64,000 bases of DNA from Rhodospirillaceae bacterium (GTDB lineage Bacteria > Pseudomonadota > Alphaproteobacteria > Rhodospirillales > Rhodospirillaceae), in assembly GCA_029245025.1 (NCBI GenBank), contig JAQWQC010000006.1, positions 248,001 through 312,000 on the forward strand. The letters run 5' to 3'. Within the stretch, counting starts at the first letter, position 1. Each line of letters begins with the position of its first letter. The notes under the pieces are model-generated. The model saw nothing but the letters and a program-made list of their open reading frames with translations. It was not told where the DNA came from and searched no databases. The position numbers and the translations under genes are program-made. Shown one piece after another: positions 15,793 through 25,969 of the stretch.

Positions 15793-16944
15793 TTAAACCG
15801 GTTTCTTAGCGCCGTGAACGAACCAATCCCCGGCGCCCTGTGTGCGTTTACGGTAGCCGGTGAATTGGCAGTCTTCGGGATACCCTGCCGCAGTCATTAG
15901 TGCTGGTAAGTCGGCATCGGCCCAACCCATCCAGAAGGGCTCACCGTTGTGACGGATCTGCCAGTCATTGAGAACCTGATCAACTAAGTCCTGATATCCA
16001 GGTTGATTGGTGACATCCATATGAAACGAGATTCCGCCCGGTGCCAGAACCCGCCAAATCTCGGCGATTGAATCACGAAGAATCTGAGGCGTTGTTTCGT
16101 GCCCCCAAATCGTGGATGCCACAAGATCAAAACTCTCGTCTTCGAAGTCCATCTTAGCCGTACTCATTTGCTTGAAGTGAATGGGTACGCCTTCACTTTC
16201 ACAACGGGCATGACCCCACCGCAACAGACCGGCTGCGACGTCAATCCCGCACACTTCGGCATCGGGGAATATGCGTGCAAACGTTGCTGTATTGGAACCT
16301 GTGCCACATCCCATGTCGAGGATACGTTTCGGCTTCAGTTTTCCAAACTGTTTCTCAGCCTCGCTGATAAGAAAATGCGCGGCCGAATAGCCGGGTTTTG
16401 CTGTGCGACCCTTGCCAGCACCATAAACCATGCCTCCACCAGTCATCCGCGCGCCAGACAAGAGATCGTAGTCGACCCCGTCACGATCTAGGCAAAAACC
16501 ACCTGGTTGACGGTGAATTTCAACCTTGGCGATGTTGGGCGGGAGATCAAGATTGGGGTCGAGCGTGAGTGACCCAAGCTTTTGTTCTCTCTTTAGAACT
16601 TCAGCGGCGGCAGCATCAAGACGCGGCATGTCGTGGTCCAGAGTTTCATCCACAACGTTCCACATCATATCCTGGCCAATCCACGTCAACGACTCCCAGG
16701 TTTTAAACAAATGTTCATCAGACATGCGCTGCTTTAGAGCCTTGCGGTGATCGCGATTTAAATCGTCCAGCGGTTCACCGAGATCGGATTCAAGTTGAGG
16801 TGCGATATTCTTTGCGACGCAGGTGCGGATATCTCTCTGTAGATCCAGATTCACCTTCTGTTTGAATTTAACTATAAAGGCCTGACGCGAGAGCTCGTCC
16901 TGAGTTGGGTGCAGGTTGATTTCAAGGTTCGTATCGTTGGCCAT
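15793..16944 (-). CDS. Class I SAM-dependent methyltransferase with N-terminal extension
   Basis: 383 residues. The Rossmann methyltransferase domain begins near residue 205: motif I ILDMGCGTGSNT, acidic loop VCGIDVAA, FDLVASTIWGHE and WRVLAPGGISFHMD. The first 200 residues form a separate, mostly helical region with no recognised domain, giving a protein about twice the size of a bare Methyltransf_11 enzyme. Substrate unknown. Single gene, divergent from the DUF1007 gene across 157 bp. That gap contains TGACA-N10-TGTCA (16982-17001), a possible operator. Confidence 0.85.
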   Translation of the reverse strand: MANDTNLEINLHPTQDELSRQAFIVKFKQKVNLDLQRDIRTCVAKNIAPQLESDLGEPLDDLNRDHRKALKQRMSDEHLFKTWESLTWIGQDMMWNVVDETLDHDMPRLDAAAAEVLKREQKLGSLTLDPNLDLPPNIAKVEIHRQPGGFCLDRDGVDYDLLSGARMTGGGMVYGAGKGRTAKPGYSAAHFLISEAEKQFGKLKPKRILDMGCGTGSNTATFARIFPDAEVCGIDVAAGLLRWGHARCESEGVPIHFKQMSTAKMDFEDESFDLVASTIWGHETTPQILRDSIAEIWRVLAPGGISFHMDVTNQPGYQDLVDQVLNDWQIRHNGEPFWMGWADADLPALMTAAGYPEDCQFTGYRKRTQGAGDWFVHGAKKPV

Positions 16945-17101
16945 ATGCTCAATCCCTCTGCTGCGCTCATGTTAACAAATGTGACAGCGTTTTATTTGTC
17001 ATAGAAATAAGATGAATGATAACCTGACACAATAATATTTCGACTCAAGGCCTCACCTTGAATACCTTGAGCAAAGCCCTCGACACTATTACGTTGCCCT
17101 T

Positions 17102-17704
17102 ATGCACAAATTCTTTCTGTCAGTTGGCGCCCTTATAGTGCTGAGCTCGGCGCCGGTCAAAGCGCATCCTCATGTCTGGGTCACCGGCGAGGCGTCCTTT
17201 CAATTTGAAGAGACCAAACTCACACGGGTTGGCATGACATGGCTATTCGATGCCTTTTTTAGCCAGGTTCTGGGAGCCGATTTCGACACCAACGGTGACG
17301 GAACGTTTGATGCTGGTGAAACACAAGCTATGAAGGACCAGGTGTTCACCAGCTTGAAAGATTATGGATACTTTACCCACTTGCGCACGGACGTTTCAGA
17401 AACGGAACATCAGTTCAAAAGCGTTGAAGATTTTTCCGTCAGCGTTGAAGCCGGTGAATTATTGTTTTCATTTGATCTGGTCTTGGCGGAGCCAATTGAT
17501 CCATTAGCGCAATCTATTGGGCTTAGCCTTTATGACCCGACGGTTTATGTCGATCTCATTCTAGATGGAGAGAAGCCCATCTCAATTGCGGGCGCAGATA
17601 GCTTTGAATGCACAATTGAATATCGCCAGGGCAATGAAGTTGCAAACCAGTCTTATTTCTTTGTGCCACAAGAAGCCTGGCTGAATTGTTCTGGAAACGG
17701 CTAA
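17102..17704 (+). CDS. DUF1007 family periplasmic protein with EF-hand loop
   Basis: 200 residues with a signal peptide (LSVGALIVLSSAPVKA) followed at once by HPHVWV, the DUF1007 hallmark and a likely metal site. Residues 62-73, DTNGDGTFDAGE, are a textbook 12-residue EF-hand calcium loop. DUF1007 proteins accompany NicO-type metal permeases, and here the NicO gene faces it tail to tail 16 bases away. Likely role: periplasmic partner in nickel, cobalt or zinc handling. The metal is not determined. Confidence 0.85.
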   Translation: MHKFFLSVGALIVLSSAPVKAHPHVWVTGEASFQFEETKLTRVGMTWLFDAFFSQVLGADFDTNGDGTFDAGETQAMKDQVFTSLKDYGYFTHLRTDVSETEHQFKSVEDFSVSVEAGELLFSFDLVLAEPIDPLAQSIGLSLYDPTVYVDLILDGEKPISIAGADSFECTIEYRQGNEVANQSYFFVPQEAWLNCSGNG

Positions 17705-17720
17705 ACAGGCTGCACAGGTC

Positions 17721-18836
17721 TTAGACAAGAAAACCCGTACGCTCTAGAGCGCCGCCGAAAAGTAATCCGCCCAAAAGGGCGACTGCTAACGATCCGGCAA
17801 CAGATAAAGATTTACTCAGCATTGCTCTCGCAGGGCTGGTCTCTTCGTCAGCTTGGCCAGCGACCGAGCGGCGCAATACGATCGCACCAACACCTAGGGC
17901 AGAAATCGTGATCGCTACACCGGCCGCCATCATGAACGACGCTACAATTCCAAGGATAAAAACACCGTTTGCAGCGGCGAACAGCAACACTAGTATTGAC
18001 CCCGTGCAAGGCCGGACACCGGAAATCATACCAACGACGATGACCTCTCCTCGCGGTCCAAGCCATCGCCCGGCCTTTTGGGCCAACCAAGTTTCCTTCG
18101 CCGTCGGATCGGGACCATGACTATGGCCATGGTGATCATGGCTGTGGTCGTGTCCACATGTCGCTTTGCCTGTCGCAGCGCCGTACGTCATGTACAGACC
18201 GATGGCCAAGATTAAGCCATAGCTGACCACCTCGAGCAGGACCGTTCGATCAATGATCTCGAGCTGACTACCCTGGAGAACAAGAGCCAACACGGCCACC
18301 ATGACGATGGCGACCACGGCTTGGGTTGTTGCAATAACGCTACCCATTAAAATTCCGCGCCGGAGCGGCGCGTCCCTGGCCGTAAAATATGACGCCACTA
18401 CCATTTTGCCGTGACCAGGACCGGCGGCATGCAACACGCCATAAATGAAGCTCGCCAAAATCACCGTGAATGCCGCGGTAAACCCGACTTGATCATTGGT
18501 GGCCTGCAATTGACTTGCGAGATATCGATTAATCTGACGCTGCCAGTCTGCGACCTGTCGAAACACAGCTCTCACTGGGGCCGGCATGACAATCAAGGGT
18601 TTTGATTGAGATTCAGCTGGCGCCGTCGATCCGCCAAAAGGATTGACGCGCGGTTCTGATGGACCCGGCTCGGACGCGGTTCGACCAACACCAAACGGAT
18701 TTGACCCCTCTTGGCTCGGCTGTGCCATGAGCGGTGCGACCCCGAAACATAACTGAATCAGAGCAAAAATAATAAAGCCAGATAGAGCGAATAGTGCGGT
18801 CAGCCCCTCGCCAGCATTGGTTATCTGATGCGTCAT
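17721..18836 (-). CDS. NicO/RcnA-family nickel-cobalt transporter
   Basis: Inner-membrane metal permease of about 371 residues. Signs are GVLHAAGPGHGKMVVASYF (the HAAGPGHGK family motif), a His-rich loop CGHDHSHDHHGHSHGPD between membrane segments, and GMISGVRPCTGSILVLLFAA. The N-terminus (LTALFALSGFIIFALIQL) acts as signal or first helix, followed by a Pro/Ser-rich periplasmic stretch. Several in-frame starts exist (18923 TTG, 18893, 18848, 18836). None has a strong ribosome site, and the one nearest the hydrophobic segment was taken. Import versus efflux is not decided by sequence. Confidence 0.85.
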   Translation of the reverse strand: MTHQITNAGEGLTALFALSGFIIFALIQLCFGVAPLMAQPSQEGSNPFGVGRTASEPGPSEPRVNPFGGSTAPAESQSKPLIVMPAPVRAVFRQVADWQRQINRYLASQLQATNDQVGFTAAFTVILASFIYGVLHAAGPGHGKMVVASYFTARDAPLRRGILMGSVIATTQAVVAIVMVAVLALVLQGSQLEIIDRTVLLEVVSYGLILAIGLYMTYGAATGKATCGHDHSHDHHGHSHGPDPTAKETWLAQKAGRWLGPRGEVIVVGMISGVRPCTGSILVLLFAAANGVFILGIVASFMMAAGVAITISALGVGAIVLRRSVAGQADEETSPARAMLSKSLSVAGSLAVALLGGLLFGGALERTGFLV

Positions 18837-19084
18837 AGGCTTGATCATAGCGGGCGGGTATAGGCCCTGTGAAGCGGCAGCCTTCACAGACATGTGACCC
18901 CACAGACTTTCTATAGATCCCAAAAATTAGGGTTTACCCGGTCAAAACAACGGGCCGTTGTTAACTATTGTAACGTCGTTTTCTTGGCATCCCTGTAGGT
19001 TTCCCTGTATAAACTCTACAAACCATTGATTTATAAGGACGTTATGCTGCTTTTGCGTCCTTGCCACTGCCTGGGACCCAAAAA

Positions 19085-20200
19085 ATGACCGTGTATCGCA
19101 CCCTTTATGGGCTGCTTTTTGCCGTCGCGTTAGCGGTCGGTCTCTATTTTGGATATTCTACGTTTGTCGCCACTGATGGCGCGGGATCAGCGGGCCGTCC
19201 AGATGGCCGTGGATTTGGCGACAAAGTTCAAGCCGTTATTGCCATGCCCGTGCGCCAAGAAATTTTCGTCGACCGGCTTGAAGCTATTGGCACTCTTCAA
19301 GCAAATGAATCAATCTTCGTCACGGCGCGTACTCAGGGCATCGTTGAGAAAATAAACTTCAGCGACGGTGGAGCTGTCGAAGAAGGCACAGCGCTGGTTC
19401 ATTTTGATGAAGATGAAGAACGCGCCCGCCTGCAAGTTGAATTGGCGAACCTGGAAGAACAGCGCAAGCAGTTCGAGAGAATTGCGGGACTCGCGCGGGC
19501 CAATGCCACATCTGAGGCACGCTTTGATGAGCAACAAGCAGCGGTTAAGAAAGCCGAAGCTAATGTTGCTGCCGCCCGGGCTCGCCTTTCAGATTACACA
19601 ATTCGCGCGCCCTTTGCTGGTAGGCTCGGCACACGGCGCATTAGCGTTGGCGCGCTTGTAACGCCCGGAACAGTGATTACGACCCTTGATGATTTATCGA
19701 TTGTGAAATTGGATTTTTCGGTCCCAGAGACATTTCTCTCAACGCTTAGCGTTGGGCTAGATATTGAGGCAACCACGGCCGCTTACTCTGACGAAGTATT
19801 TAAGGGGCAAGTGATCTCTATCGACACGCGCGTAAACCCCACGACTCGATCTGTCGATATTCGCGCTGAAATACTAAATGATGATCGGCGATTACGTCCG
19901 GGCATGTTGATGGTTGTCGACCTCATAAAAGATCGCCGCGAGAGCTTAATGATCGCAGAAGAGTCCCTCGTCCCCTCAGAGAATCAACAGTTCGTCTTTG
20001 TCGTAAGCAATGACAACCGTGTTGAACGTGTACCCGTAACAATTGGCCGTCGCCGTCCAGGCAGTGTGGAGGTCCTTGAGGGATTAGAGCTGGGGGATTT
20101 GGTCGTCACTGAGGGCAATACGTCTCTTACGTCAGGCAATTCCGTTCGCATTCTAAACGAAAGCGACGTCCGCGGCGCGCCAGTTTCTTCTGCCACTTAA
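19085..20200 (+). CDS. RND efflux periplasmic adaptor (HlyD/AcrA family)
   Basis: Membrane fusion protein of about 371 residues. An N-terminal anchor (LYGLLFAVALAVGLYFGYS) is followed by the lipoyl half-motif GIVEKINFSDGGAVEEGTAL, a short coiled-coil hairpin rich in Glu/Arg/Ala (about 110-170), the second lipoyl half IRAPFAGRLGTR, then beta-barrel and membrane-proximal domains. It links the RND pump encoded 65 bp downstream to an outer-membrane channel, which is not encoded nearby. ATG 19085 was chosen over an upstream TTG (19061). Confidence 0.92.
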   Translation: MTVYRTLYGLLFAVALAVGLYFGYSTFVATDGAGSAGRPDGRGFGDKVQAVIAMPVRQEIFVDRLEAIGTLQANESIFVTARTQGIVEKINFSDGGAVEEGTALVHFDEDEERARLQVELANLEEQRKQFERIAGLARANATSEARFDEQQAAVKKAEANVAAARARLSDYTIRAPFAGRLGTRRISVGALVTPGTVITTLDDLSIVKLDFSVPETFLSTLSVGLDIEATTAAYSDEVFKGQVISIDTRVNPTTRSVDIRAEILNDDRRLRPGMLMVVDLIKDRRESLMIAEESLVPSENQQFVFVVSNDNRVERVPVTIGRRRPGSVEVLEGLELGDLVVTEGNTSLTSGNSVRILNESDVRGAPVSSAT

Positions 20201-20265
20201 CCTTCGCAGAGCTAACAGCTCGATAACACTAAGACTGAACGGATTGAAATAAGGAATTTTAGACC

Positions 20266-23200
20266 ATGGTGCTTTCTGATTTTTCGATCAAACGCCCGGT
20301 CTTCGCGACAGTAGTAAGTATGCTGCTCGTCGTCTTTGGTGCTGTCGCGATGGTGCAACTACCAATCCGTGAAGCACCGGACATCGAATCTCCAATCGTA
20401 TCCATCAATGTCACCTACCCGGGGGCCTCAGCGGCAATCGTCGAAACCAAAGTCGTCCAAGTGCTCGAGGACCAGATTAGCGGTGTAGAAGGTATTAAAT
20501 CTATTAACTCGTCCGCTCGCGATGCCATGGGCTGGATTAGCGTAGAGTTTGAGTTGGGCCGAGATATTGACGCTGCGGCAAATGACCTTCGCGACGTTCT
20601 AAGCCGCGCGACCCGGTCCTTGCCCAATGATGCGGATCTGCCGACGATCCGTAAGGCAGATCAAGACGCCCAACCGATCATGTGGCTAAACATCGCTAGC
20701 CCGCAAATGAACCGCCTTGAATTGTCAGACTATGTGAGCCGATATCTCATTGACCGTTTTACGTCCATTGAGGGTGTTGCGAATGCCTGGATTGGTGGCG
20801 AACGTAAGAAGTCGTTGCGAGTATGGCTTGACAGGCGCGCCATGGCCGCGCGTGGCCTGACGGTTGTCGACGTTGAGAATGCATTGCGTCGAGAGAACGT
20901 CGAACTCGGTGCTGGTCTATTGGAATCAGAAAACCGAGATTTCAATCTCCGCACTGCACGGTCGTTCAATACACCGGGAGACTTTTCAAGACTGGTTATT
21001 GCACGCGGTGACAACAACTATCTGGTGCGCCTAGGCGAAATTGCAAAAGTAGAAATTGGGCCCGCCAACACAGCAACTAGCTTCCGAACCGACGGTAAGA
21101 ACTCAGTCGGGATCGGCGTCGTTAAACGCCCCGGGGCGAGTACCTTGGCCGTCGCGCAGGCTCTTCGCGAAGAAATCCGGCGCATCCAACCGAACCTTCC
21201 AGACAATATGAGTCTCGTCGTCAACCAGGACTCGTCCGTTTTCATAACGGCTGCTCTCCGCGAAGTTGGTTTGGCGATGGGGATTGCGGCGCTCCTGGTC
21301 ATTGCCGTTATCTATGTGTTTCTCGGTACTATCCGCGCCGTCATAATTCCTGCAGTTACAGTGCCGATATCTCTGACAGCAACATTTATTGTGCTCTGGC
21401 CTCTGGGGTACTCACTCAATATCCTCACCTTACTGGCTCTCGTCTTGGCCATCGGCCTAGTCGTCGACGACGCCATTATCATGCTTGAGAACATTCACCG
21501 CCGCATCAAACGGGGCGAGCCACGCTTGCTAGCGGCATTCAGAGGCGCCCGACAAGTTGGTGTTGCGATTGTGGCCACGACACTTGTTTTGACCGCCGTG
21601 TTTGTGCCCATCACACTGACCGAGGGTGTCGTTGGACGCCTGTTCACCGAGTTCGCCGTTACTATGGCAGCGGCAGTGACCTGTTCCATGTTCGTCGCGT
21701 TGACGTTAACGCCAATGATGTGTTCGAAAATTTTGAAGGACGAGCTGGACGACACCATGCTCGCTCGCGGATCCTTGCGCGCTTTTGAATGGATGAAAAC
21801 TTTTTATGCCCGCACTTTGAGTGTTGGCTTAGATCACCCTTACGCTGTCCTCGCCGTGTTTTTTGGGGTTATGGCCAGCGCGGTCGGGTTTTTCCTTGTT
21901 CTTCCTCAAGAATTTACACCGCGTGAAGATCGCGGCAGCGTCAATATTATGGTTCGCGCACCAGAAGGCGCATCATTGGAATACACTGATCGCCAGGGAC
22001 AAGAGGTTACACGGCGCATTATGAAGGAATACGTCGAAACCGGCGTAGCCGCACGCGTACTTCAAATTATGCCGATGGGCATGGGGGTAAGCGGACAAGC
22101 GACAAATATGGGTAACGTTATTGTCCGCATGGAGCCCTGGGAAGACCGTGACAAAAGTGTCCACGAGGTTCTTCGTGAGTTGCGCCCATTGCTCAGTGAT
22201 ATTCCAGGCGCACAAATTATTCCAAGCCCGGCCCCCGGTTTTGGTCAGGGCAGGTGGGGTGGCGGCTTGAGCATGGTTCTCGGTGGCAGCACCTATGAGG
22301 AACTCGTGGTTTGGCGGGACATCATGCTTGAAGCGATGTCAGAAAATCCTCGGCTCTTCGGTGTGCGATCTAACTACAACGAGACACGGCCGCAGATGCG
22401 GATACAAATCGATCAGAATCGAGCTGCTGACCTCGGTGTGGCCATCGGTACAGTCGGACAAACACTGGCTGTAATGCTGGGCTCCCGTCGGGCCACGACG
22501 TTTGTTGATAAGGGTGAAGAGTACGACGTCATTCTGCAGGGACGTGATGAAGATCGGCGCACACCGGCGGATGTGACAAATATATATGTACGGTCTGGTT
22601 CAACCGGTGAACTGGTACCGCTCTCCAGTTTGATCGAAGTAAAAGAAATTTCAGACGCTGGCACACGCAACCGCTACGACCGCTTGCGGTCTATCACTGT
22701 TCTGGGCACGCCCGAACCTGGCTATGCCTTAGGTGACGCAATCGCCTGGCTCGAGCAAGTCGCAGAAGAGCGTCTGCCCGAAGCGGCTCGAATTAGCTGG
22801 AACGGACAAGCGCGCGAGTACAAAGAATCTGGAATGGCCGTATACGCGTTTTTTGGCCTTGCCTTGCTCGTCGTATTTTTAGTCTTAGCTGCCCAATTCG
22901 AGAGCTTTATCCACCCGTTCGTTATCATGATGACGGTTCCGCTCGCGGTCACTGGCGCATTGGCGGGGCTTTGGATATTTGGCATCAGCTTTAACATCTA
23001 CTCGCAAATCGGGATTATCGTGCTAATCGGTCTGGCGGCAAAGAACGGCATTTTGATTGTCGAGTTTGCCAACCAACTACGTGACGCTGGATATGAATTC
23101 CGTGACGCATTGATTGAGGCCTCGACCATTCGCCTGCGCCCCATTGTTATGACGGCGCTCGCCACGTGCATGGGTGCCGTGCCATTGGTGCTGGCATCTG

Positions 23201-23427
23201 GTGCTGGTGCTGAGGGTCGGGAAGCTATCGGTGTTGTCATTCTCACCGGGGTGGCCTTTTCAAGCTTCATTACGTTGCTGGTGGTTCCTGTTTTCTATCA
23301 GTTGATGACCCATGGTACGCGATCCCCCGGTGCGGTAGCGGCAGACCTTGTCGAACTTGAGCGGCAACATCCTGGGCGTGGCCAGCAGCAAGATGAAGTG
23401 GTTCGTGATGGTACACCGGCCGAATAG
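20266..23427 (+). CDS. RND multidrug efflux permease (AcrB/MexF type)
   Basis: Full-length 1053-residue proton-driven inner-membrane pump. It starts FSIKRPVFATVVSMLLVVFG, as HAE1 pumps do. The proton relay is intact: D401-D402 in GLVVDDAIIMLENIHRR and K926 in GLAAKNGILIVEFANQLRDA. Two large periplasmic loops follow TM1 and TM7. The C-terminal tail is hydrophilic (Gln/Glu-rich). Operon with the adaptor gene. No TolC-like gene or adjacent regulator is seen, so the outer-membrane partner is probably encoded elsewhere. Substrate unknown. Confidence 0.95.
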   Translation: MVLSDFSIKRPVFATVVSMLLVVFGAVAMVQLPIREAPDIESPIVSINVTYPGASAAIVETKVVQVLEDQISGVEGIKSINSSARDAMGWISVEFELGRDIDAAANDLRDVLSRATRSLPNDADLPTIRKADQDAQPIMWLNIASPQMNRLELSDYVSRYLIDRFTSIEGVANAWIGGERKKSLRVWLDRRAMAARGLTVVDVENALRRENVELGAGLLESENRDFNLRTARSFNTPGDFSRLVIARGDNNYLVRLGEIAKVEIGPANTATSFRTDGKNSVGIGVVKRPGASTLAVAQALREEIRRIQPNLPDNMSLVVNQDSSVFITAALREVGLAMGIAALLVIAVIYVFLGTIRAVIIPAVTVPISLTATFIVLWPLGYSLNILTLLALVLAIGLVVDDAIIMLENIHRRIKRGEPRLLAAFRGARQVGVAIVATTLVLTAVFVPITLTEGVVGRLFTEFAVTMAAAVTCSMFVALTLTPMMCSKILKDELDDTMLARGSLRAFEWMKTFYARTLSVGLDHPYAVLAVFFGVMASAVGFFLVLPQEFTPREDRGSVNIMVRAPEGASLEYTDRQGQEVTRRIMKEYVETGVAARVLQIMPMGMGVSGQATNMGNVIVRMEPWEDRDKSVHEVLRELRPLLSDIPGAQIIPSPAPGFGQGRWGGGLSMVLGGSTYEELVVWRDIMLEAMSENPRLFGVRSNYNETRPQMRIQIDQNRAADLGVAIGTVGQTLAVMLGSRRATTFVDKGEEYDVILQGRDEDRRTPADVTNIYVRSGSTGELVPLSSLIEVKEISDAGTRNRYDRLRSITVLGTPEPGYALGDAIAWLEQVAEERLPEAARISWNGQAREYKESGMAVYAFFGLALLVVFLVLAAQFESFIHPFVIMMTVPLAVTGALAGLWIFGISFNIYSQIGIIVLIGLAAKNGILIVEFANQLRDAGYEFRDALIEASTIRLRPIVMTALATCMGAVPLVLASGAGAEGREAIGVVILTGVAFSSFITLLVVPVFYQLMTHGTRSPGAVAADLVELERQHPGRGQQQDEVVRDGTPAE

Positions 23428-23472
23428 TTCCTTCATCTTCCGACTCAAGACCTGAAGCATTTCCGTGTAAGC

Positions 23473-23497
23473 TAAAAAAAACGCACTCAAGGTGCGT
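23473..23497 (-). terminator. Terminator-like hairpin facing the minus strand
   Basis: ACGCAC-TCAAG-GTGCGT is a perfect 6-bp hairpin. Read on the minus strand it is followed by eight T residues. Both flanking genes are on the plus strand, so it would stop antisense transcription heading into the RND pump gene. On the plus strand no T run follows. Confidence 0.55.
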
Positions 23498-23526
23498 CAG
23501 TCTAAGCCAACGGGGTTGCTGGAACG

Positions 23527-25890
23527 TTGAAAGAGAAAGAGCTCAGGCTCGCCTTAGTTTGCTACGGTGGCGTTTCTCTCGCCGTCTACATGCACGGTGT
23601 CACCAAGGAAATTCTCAAACTGGTGCGCGCGTCACGCGACCGCAATAGTGAGACCCCAACGCGCCGCGACGACATCCGGGACAGCGAAGATGTCTACGCT
23701 GAACTGCTGGCCGCTTTAGAACCAGATTTGGATTTGAGAGTTGTCGTCGACATTATCGCGGGGGCCTCCGCTGGCGGGATCAATGGGATCATTTTGGGCC
23801 GAGCCCTAGCACATGATTTGGAAATTGATCCCGTTCGGTCATTCTGGTTGGCCCACGCAGACGTTACGGAACTTATGAACGAACGGGTGCAAGCCAAGCC
23901 GTGGCACAAAGTTTTGTTCCAGCCGTTTATTTGGGCCTTTATGTGGTCATTCCGAAAAGTTCTCTCCAGTGACAAGGAGTTCAAGAAAAAGCTCTCTATT
24001 TTTCTCCGTTCACGCTGGTTTAAACCGCCCTTCGATGGGGCTAAACTGACGGAAGTTCTGTTCGACGGCATGGTGGCCATGGGTGACCCTAAAAGCCGGG
24101 GACGCTCGCTACTTCCGGGTGGCCTTCCTCTTGATCTATTCGTCACGATCACCGACTTCTTCGGATTTACAAAAGAAACTCCCATCCACGATCCGCCTCA
24201 AGTGATCGAGCGTGAACATCGGCAAATCATTCGGTTTAACTATCGGCAGTGGCCACCCGGTACAGAGCACTCTGATTTTGACCGCGATAACATTCCAGCG
24301 CTCGCCTTCGCGTCGCGCGCGACGTCTTCTTTCCCTGGCGCGTTTCCGCCCGCGCAATTGGGAGAGTGCGAAAAGTTGATTGGACGAAAGGGCATCGTTT
24401 GGAAGGGCAGATTCGATTTTCTTTATAACAACTTTAAACCCTATCTAATCAAATCTTTAAACCCAGCTGATGCCGCGTTTGTCGACGGCAGCGTCCTAGT
24501 CAACAAGCCTTTTGCTCAGGCCATCGGTGCGATAGCTGGACGCCCAGCCTATCGACAAGTCGACCGACGCCTCCTTTATATTGACCCCCATCCGCGTGAC
24601 CCCCGCAACGAAGCTTGGGGACGCGTTCCAGGTTTCTTCAAGACGTTGAAGGGAGCTTTGTCTGATATCCCACGCAATGAACCCATCCATGAAGATTTGG
24701 AGTGGGTTAACTCCTACAACGAAGAAGTGCGACGATTGCAAACTGTCATTGATGCGTCCCGACCACACATCACGGCCATTGTTAAAGCGGTGTCAGGAGA
24801 CGAGCTGGACAAACCCGTGGATGGAACAACTATTGGTCGACTTAGGTTGGCCGCGAATGCCAAAGCCCGAGAAGAAACGGGGTTTGCGTACGAAGGGTAT
24901 CTGCGTCTCAAGATTGCTAGCGTCTTAGACGGTGTAGTCGCACTGTTGCTGACTCTTTGTGGATATGGACAGTCACGATCTGAGAGAGAGGCTATCGAAA
25001 CGTTGATCCGTCAGTGGGCTCAGGAAAATGGAATCGGGTCAGATATGGGTCCTCTGGAATCAGCGCCTGATGAAGAAGCTACACCTCGTTGGGTAAGTTT
25101 CCTTTTAGCCTTCGATGCGGGATTCAGACAACGCCGACTAAGGTTTACCATTCGTGCTGTGAATCAACTGTACGCACGACTGGGGAAAACAGACTTAGAA
25201 GACGTCATCGCGGCAAATCTCGATCAACTTAAAGCCTGTCTATACGATAACCTTGATCTCATGACTCCTCTCGACAAAGCACAGCAAAATATGCCGGTGC
25301 GCACGGCAGACAAAATCAAAGGTTTGTTGAGCAAGGTACAAGATAAAAGGCAATTGGACGCAGCAATTAACGAACTTGCAGGCGTGCTTGATTTTGAGTC
25401 ACATGCGGGTAGTGCGGAAGCCATTATTGCCAACCTCACCGCGGATTTACCTACCGCAGTTCGCAAAGAGATTCTTGAAGCCTACGTCGGGTTTGCCGCT
25501 TGGGATGTGTTGACATTTTCCGTTACCAACTGGCGTGACCTTGATGAATTCAATGAGATTCGCGTAGATCGTGTGAGCCCGGATGACGCCCAGACGTTAC
25601 GACCTGGCGGCACGGAGGCATGCCTTAAGGGCCAACAGTTTAGTCATTTTGGTGCCTTTTTCAGTCGCGCCTATCGCGAAAATGACTACCTATGGGGACG
25701 CCTCCACGCGGCGGAACGGCTGATTGATATCGTGATAGACGCCGCAAAACTTGAAGGCGCGGCAGGTACATTAGATGCGAATAAGATTAAGGCGAAAGCC
25801 TTTAAAGCCATATTGAAGACAGAGGGATCCCAACTGCAGCACTGTTCGACGCTTGTGGCAAAGTTACAAAGCGCTGCAGCAGTTCTATAA
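23527..25890 (+). CDS. Patatin-like phospholipase with long C-terminal region (DUF3376 type)
   Basis: 787 residues. The patatin fold is at the N-terminus: glycine-rich oxyanion loop CYGGVSLAVYMHG (12-24), nucleophile elbow GASAGG (S81) and catalytic Asp in VDGSVLVNKPF (D320). This Ser-Asp dyad cleaves acyl esters in lipids. The last 400 residues are largely helical and match what I recall of DUF3376 patatin-related proteins. The start is TTG (23527). A Trp/Phe-rich stretch near residue 130 (PFIWAFMWSFRK) could associate with membrane. Not obviously linked to its neighbours. Confidence 0.85.
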   Translation: MKEKELRLALVCYGGVSLAVYMHGVTKEILKLVRASRDRNSETPTRRDDIRDSEDVYAELLAALEPDLDLRVVVDIIAGASAGGINGIILGRALAHDLEIDPVRSFWLAHADVTELMNERVQAKPWHKVLFQPFIWAFMWSFRKVLSSDKEFKKKLSIFLRSRWFKPPFDGAKLTEVLFDGMVAMGDPKSRGRSLLPGGLPLDLFVTITDFFGFTKETPIHDPPQVIEREHRQIIRFNYRQWPPGTEHSDFDRDNIPALAFASRATSSFPGAFPPAQLGECEKLIGRKGIVWKGRFDFLYNNFKPYLIKSLNPADAAFVDGSVLVNKPFAQAIGAIAGRPAYRQVDRRLLYIDPHPRDPRNEAWGRVPGFFKTLKGALSDIPRNEPIHEDLEWVNSYNEEVRRLQTVIDASRPHITAIVKAVSGDELDKPVDGTTIGRLRLAANAKAREETGFAYEGYLRLKIASVLDGVVALLLTLCGYGQSRSEREAIETLIRQWAQENGIGSDMGPLESAPDEEATPRWVSFLLAFDAGFRQRRLRFTIRAVNQLYARLGKTDLEDVIAANLDQLKACLYDNLDLMTPLDKAQQNMPVRTADKIKGLLSKVQDKRQLDAAINELAGVLDFESHAGSAEAIIANLTADLPTAVRKEILEAYVGFAAWDVLTFSVTNWRDLDEFNEIRVDRVSPDDAQTLRPGGTEACLKGQQFSHFGAFFSRAYRENDYLWGRLHAAERLIDIVIDAAKLEGAAGTLDANKIKAKAFKAILKTEGSQLQHCSTLVAKLQSAAAVL

Positions 25891-25969
25891 TGTGGATGAA
25901 AAAATTGTCCTTAATCTGGCAACTGCGTCTAGGCTGTAATCAGTCTCTCATGATGAAAAGGTGGTATGC

